Shown here: positions 59,228-64,000 of the stretch, piece by piece
Position numbering within the stretch: position 1 is the stretch's first letter
Layout of the letters: the number at the start of each line of letters is the position of its first letter
Assembly (NCBI GenBank): GCA_949775045.1
Contig: OX459097.1
Span: 6,465,685-6,529,684, forward strand
Source: Metridium senile
Taxonomy: Eukaryota; Cnidaria; Anthozoa; Actiniaria; Metridiidae
Reading direction: 5' to 3'
DNA: 64,000 nt
The notes under the pieces: generated by a model
Database searches by the model: none
What the model saw: only the letters and a program-made list of their open reading frames with translations
Told to the model about the DNA's origin: nothing
Program-made: the position numbers and the translations under genes

Positions 59228-62200
59228 ATGGCGGAAAACCCTGATGAGCATCATAACTATCGTTCAGACCCAGAAAGATTAGAACGCTTATTTAAAGAGC
59301 TTGACAAGAATCAGGATGGTAAAATAGATGTCCATGAACTAGCCGAAGGGCTAAAAAAATATCATGGCGCTAGATACAGACCCGGGCAAGCCCAGGTGAG
59401 TTTTGACAAAGCTGCTCTCTCTCGCTCTGTTCACCGAAAACATGCAAATTTTGGTGCAAAAAAACACTTGTTTTGCAAGGAAGATGTCGGAGTAATATTT
59501 ACAGAAGTTTTGCACAATAATTTTGAGATATTTCATATGTCGGAGCTTTACTTTTTACGTCAATTTGATACTTTCATTTTATGAAAAAGTTTGCTTTTTA
59601 TTTTTGACCATGTAAGCTTACAGCGAAAGTAATTACTTTGAAAGTAGCACATCTTTATTCATGATTTTCTCACACAGCGTCATTTAGCCATATTTAGCCT
59701 ACTTTTGCATCTAAATAAGTACAATTTTCACACATTTTGACACAGTTTTTCCCATTATGTTGTAGTTGATTGAGAAGTGGCTGCATGAAATACGTAATCA
59801 CAAACATTTCAAATCATTTAAATCATAACCAGAAATCATTGTCATTTCTAATAATTTGAAGTTTTTACTTTAACAAATACATAAACCCACAAATTGCCAT
59901 TTCACTTTTCAATGCAAAAAGCATAAGAGTAATAATAATTTAAGATGAATTATATATGAATGTAGAAAAATAATAAAATGTAAGTTAAATAAAAAGTACA
60001 ATTTTTTTAATTAAAATTAGAAATATTTCAATCATTCAATGTTTTCCAAATTTCGTAAATTTAGAATATTTCAAGTCCAAAACTGTATAGACACCATACC
60101 GCTTGTTTTGTCGAATAAGCCAAATACAAGGTCCCACATTTATGCCAAAGTTAATTATTGATATCTTTCCCTTCCTTGTGTGGCTCATAACTGTTGAAAT
60201 AAATCTTCATATTACTAATCAACTTATTACTGATCTTATTGTTTTCAATACTAACAACCATTTTTATTATACACCTATCTTTAAAGCATTCAATTATCTA
60301 AGTACATGCACAATTTGTATAATGTTTTCAGCTGCCATGTATTTAATATTCCTAAAATAGTTTAGTTGGTAATTTATGTGGTTATTTTGCCCATTGGAAA
60401 AAATAAAAACATTTTGCTAAAATTGTATTTACTTGAATTGAAAGCACAAATGTTTATATTTACCTTTTGTCATTGTTTTGTTTGTTAAATAGTTTTTTTT
60501 TGTACTTCTATTAACTATTCCTATTCCTAAGTCCTATTTATTCCTAGCAAAACTAATATTATTTTCAATATTCTTAACCAATATTACAATGTATTGGCTG
60601 GAAACATTGAATTTGGTAAAATTACTATCCTTTCATATTAATTTTCATTATATACAACAGGTTCGTGCTACTCCTTAAAAACTCCTTAAATTTGATTTAC
60701 GTTTTTAAGGGCACTTGAAAAGCCCTTAAATTTTAGAAAATCAACAAAAACTCCTTAAAAACTCCTTAATTCTAGCCAAAGTAGAGTAAAAATTCTAGTA
60801 TTGCAAATTAAAGTTAAATAAAAATTGTAGTATTGTACATCATTTTCTTAAGGTCAACAAACTGAGTTGTTGCAAAAAGTGCTTAAAAATAACTTTTTGG
60901 TCCTTGAAAACTCCTTAGATTTTGTTTACTGACATCAGCACGAACCCTGTTACAAGTTTATATTTAGTATCATTCCTAAATGGATGTTGTTTTAAAATTT
61001 TGATATACCGGTAGTTAAAAGGTAAACAAATTAATGGTTCTATGTGCCAAGAAACCAAAATATCTACATATTTATCTACATGTACATTATTTAATATAAT
61101 TATATTCAATCAATCAATCTTTCTGGCCCATAAATATTTGATGAATTGTTTTTTTTTTGTGATTTCAGCATATTATGACACTTGGAGACCAGAATTTGGA
61201 TGGGCACATGTCATTTGAAGAGTTTATCAAATATGCTACAGACCATGAGAAAAAGTTATGGCTTGTTTTTAAAAGTGTAGATATAAATAATAGTGGTAAG
61301 TAAGAAAGACAGAAATAATTTAAGTTTTTTGTTATCTTTTTATTTGTAGCTAGAACCTTGTAGTAAAAATGTATAAAAAATGGCTTCTCGTCATCAATTT
61401 CTTAACCTTGTAGCACCTTGTCACCTCCATACATACTCCTTACTATATTTTTATATTCTGTGTACTCAACTCTCAACTCACATGTTGATCTTGGTGGAGG
61501 GTGGAAAACGGGAGAAAAATCCTCATGGCATTGGAGAGCACAACACATCAAACAAACTATTTTACTTGTAGCCTGAGCCGGGAATAGTTGCTGATCCTCT
61601 ACTTTGGAACTCTCTACCTCCTTCAATTAGAGACATTTCAAGTCTATCTTCTTTCAAGTCCAATCTCAAAACTCATTTATTTAAATTAGTAGAAACATTT
61701 TAAGTCTATCTTCTTTCAAGTCCAATCTCAAAACTCATTTATTTAAATTAGTAGAAACATTTTAAGTCTATCTTCTTTCAAGTCCAATCTCAAAACTCAT
61801 TCATTTAAATTAGCTTTTTCATTGTAATCATATCCATTTTTTTATTTTAAGCGCTAAGAACAGACTTGTATAAGCACTATACAAGCCATATTATTTATAT
61901 TATTAATATTATATAATAGAAAAAAATTAAAGACCAGCGCTCTCACCGCTAGAACACCACTACACCTACTACCCTGCATTAAGGGATGTAAAAGAACTAT
62001 TGAGGATGTAACAAACCCTGGCCATGACAACCTTCAGTAACTGTCTGGTAATAATAATACATACCTACCACTAGCCTATCAAAATAGCTGTATGTTATCT
62101 ATAATGAACAGGTTCCCATTTAAATCTGTACTTTCCCATTTAAATCTGTACTTTCCCATTTAAATCTGTACTTTCCCATTTAAATCTGTACTTTCCCATT

Positions 62201-62862
62201 TAAATCTGTACTTATGCAAATTGTGTTGATGTGTGCTAAACACACAGATCAACCAATCAGAATATATTATTTCTGAAGTGAACTTCTCTGATTGGTTGAT
62301 CTGTGTGTTTAGCACACATCAACAAAATTTGCATAAGTACAGATTTAAATGGGAAAGTACAGATTTAAATGGGAACCTGTTGATGGATTCAGACTCAACC
62401 ATTTTTTGTTAATTTATAGGAAGTGTAGATGCTTCTGAGTTGAAAAATGCTTTTGAAAATATTGGGGTTAAAGCAACAGAACAAGAAATAAACCTGCTGT
62501 TAAGAGGGTAAGTACTGTTAATAATGATGATGATGAAAGTAGTATTGATACATTTTAAAGATGATGACAATGATGATAGTGTAGCATCGATTATGATAAC
62601 AATGATATTATAACAAACGTTGATGAAGATCATGATGATGATAGTGATTGTGATTAATAATAATTATTACTTATATGATATATAATAATTAACAATTATT
62701 CACCGAAGGCAAAGTGGTTATCGGCCAATTATTTACTGCACCGCAAGTCTTTATTGTATCATATTATAAAATGTGACAAGACGCATGAGCTTCAGCAGTA
62801 GATATGGTCTAATATTCCGAGATAGCAAACCAATGAGAGCGCACGTTCTTATGAGGTTGTGA

Positions 62863-62893
<31 letters not shown>

Positions 62894-63223
62894 ACTGATT
62901 ATTAAAGTTATTGTATAGTCGTTTTTGTGACAATGATAATATCTTTGATGATGATGACGATGATAATAGTGTTGACGCAGATGATGACAATGAGGATAAC
63001 TAGTGTTGAAGGTGATATTGACAATGACGATAGTGATTATTGATATGACATATATTGTTACTAAGTAAACGTTATTGTATAGTCATTGTTGTTATTTATA
63101 TTTTACAGGATGGATAAAGATAAAACATTAAAAGTCAATTGGAATGAATGGAGAGAATATCATTTATTAAATCCCAGCGGACATAGTATTCATGATATTA
63201 TACAGTTTTGGAGACATGCTATC
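59228..63223 (+). CDS. SLC25A24: SCaMC-type calcium-binding mitochondrial carrier, N-terminal exons (partial)
   Basis: Exons 59228-59395, 61169-61295, 62420-62507 and 63109-63223 join in phase (0, 1, 2, 0) to 166 residues and continue past the window. Four EF-hand loops are visible: [12 protein letters not shown] (26), [12 protein letters not shown] (63), DINNSGSVDASE (94) and [12 protein letters not shown] (130), followed by [20 protein letters not shown], the linker typical of short calcium-binding ATP-Mg/Pi carriers (SLC25A23/24/25). These proteins exchange ATP-Mg for phosphate across the inner mitochondrial membrane under calcium control. The ATG chosen has good context (AACAACATGG); an in-frame upstream TTG is ignored. 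The six-helix carrier domain lies beyond the window, so paralogue identity is uncertain. Confidence 0.9.
60657..60950. mobile_element. ACAGGGTTCGTGCTACTCC repeat family, copy 2
   Basis: Same family as 30091-30491: GGTTCGTGCTACTCCTTAAA at the left, CATCAGCACGAACCCTGT at the right, somewhat shorter. It lies in intron 1 of the carrier gene, which otherwise (59396-61168) is AT-rich with nothing recognised. Confidence 0.75.
61575..61920 (+). mobile_element. CR1/L2-like LINE 3' end with triplicated segment
   Basis: Decayed C-terminal coding remnant ([19 protein letters not shown], [13 protein letters not shown]) followed by AAGCGCTAAGAACAGACTTG. A ~60-bp stretch containing CTATCTTCTTTCAAGTCCAA is tandemly present three times. 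In intron 2 of the carrier gene. Confidence 0.65.
62108..62380. mobile_element. Foldback element with unequal arm repeats
   Basis: Ends ACAGGTTCCCATTTAAATCT and AGATTTAAATGGGAACCTGT, possible TGA duplication. The left arm has five tandem TTCCCATTTAAATCTGTACT units and the right arm two. The centre pairs GATCAACCAATCAGA with TCTGATTGGTTGATC. It ends ~40 bp before exon 3 of the carrier gene. Confidence 0.8.
62515..63020 (+). repeat. GAT-rich and (TA)n tracts in carrier intron 3
   Basis: Scattered GATGATGAT blocks (62520-62660 and 62935-63000) and a (TA)n run at ~62866-62893. No other feature is supported in the intron. Confidence 0.8.
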
Positions 63224-63686
63224 GTAAGTACCTAATATTGTTCTGTAGTAAAACACAGGATGATGATGATGATGATGATGATTTGTAGGAATATGCAGAT
63301 GATTAGAAAAAATACTCCATGCTGATTGGTTTAGAACTTCAGATTATTTTTTTGAAATCACCTACAGTGGAATTACATAATAACTTTATAGCAGTGATGA
63401 TACTTATACCACAAATGGCTTTTTTTTTGTCAATTTTGTTCACCCATTATCCCATGAGCGATTTGATTAGAAATAATACTTATTACAATGTACGAACACT
63501 TTATTTTTAGAGGTTTTGAAGCAGTAGAAGGTTCAGAAAATAACAATAAACATAAAAAATTAAGTGTTCATTGTTTGAGTATCCTCATTGTAACTCATCT
63601 AACTTGTCAATGAATATCTAGCTTTCCATTCCTCATTATCCTCATTACATAATGTTGGTAAAAGCTTGTGAAATGTAGTAATTTTC

Positions 63687-64000
63687 AGGGTTCGTGCTAC
63701 TCCTTAAACTCCTTGAAAACTCCTTAGATTTGATTTACGTTTTTAAGGGCACTTGAAAAGCCCTTGAATTTTAGAAAATCAGCAAAAACTCCTTAAAAAC
63801 TGCTTAATTCTAGCTAGAGTAGGGCAAAAATACCAGTATTGCAAATTAAAGTTAAGTAAAAATCATAGTTTGAACATCATTTTCGTAAATTTGTAAATTT
63901 TCGTATATCAAAGTTGTCGCAAAAAGTGCTTAAAAATTACTTTTTGGTCCTTGAAAACTCCTTGAAAACTCTTAATAGATTTTGTTTACTGACATCAGCA
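63687..64000. mobile_element. ACAGGGTTCGTGCTACTCC repeat family, copy 3 (cut by window end)
   Basis: CAGGGTTCGTGCTACTCCTT, then ACTCCTTAAA repeats and GTTTACTGACATCAGCA at the window edge. The right terminus lies just beyond 64000. In intron 4 of the carrier gene. Confidence 0.75.

Noticed and set aside
61930..61975. tRNA-like segment (AGCGCTCTCACCGCTAGAAC)
   Set aside because: It looks like a decayed anticodon-arm or SINE head, but the T arm and acceptor stem cannot be folded.

Overview
This is a eukaryotic, metazoan nuclear segment: AT-rich, spliced genes with GT-AG introns, and a very heavy load of transposons and simple repeats. The gene content (a PAN/C-type-lectin secreted protein, LamG-like exons, sarcosine dehydrogenase, an EF-hand mitochondrial carrier) and the transposon mix (BEL/Pao, Penelope-like, CR1/L2-like and L1/Tx1-like LINEs, many MITEs) suit an invertebrate, perhaps a cnidarian such as an anthozoan. 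That taxonomic guess is inference only.

Layout. 1-1.5 kb: nested TIR elements. 1.5-8.0 kb: copy 1 of a ~6.5 kb segmental duplication with a broken LamG/C-type-lectin gene tail. 8-22 kb: a transposon graveyard with a CR1/L2-like LINE, a Penelope-like GIY-YIG remnant with a hammerhead-like motif, a tandem duplication with a huge TTAC tract, and a LINE with a decayed 2A-like leader interrupted by a second LINE and a MITE. 22.8-34.9 kb: a secreted PAN/C-type-lectin gene; its last intron is 8.5 kb and holds a dead BEL/Pao copy and two LamG-like exons. 30.9-37.6 kb: copy 2 of the segmental duplication. 37.7-43.9 kb: a complete, apparently young BEL/Pao retrotransposon with 152-bp LTRs, a 5-bp target duplication and one uninterrupted 1841-codon ORF. 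44.5-58.7 kb (minus): a complete 14-exon sarcosine dehydrogenase gene (SARDH, 916 aa). 59.2 kb to the end (plus): the first four exons of a SCaMC-type calcium-regulated mitochondrial carrier (SLC25A24-like), divergent from SARDH across ~0.5 kb.

The two housekeeping genes both encode mitochondrial proteins and may share a promoter region. The duplication is the most informative structure. Because both copies are present, several MITEs can be read directly as filled versus empty sites, which fixes their ends and target-site duplications. I found no clear undescribed multi-gene system. The most unusual items are the lectin domain split by an intron carrying LamG exons, the filled/empty MITE pairs, a minisatellite built from a SARDH splice-acceptor region, the 2A-like LINE leader, and two hammerhead-like cores.
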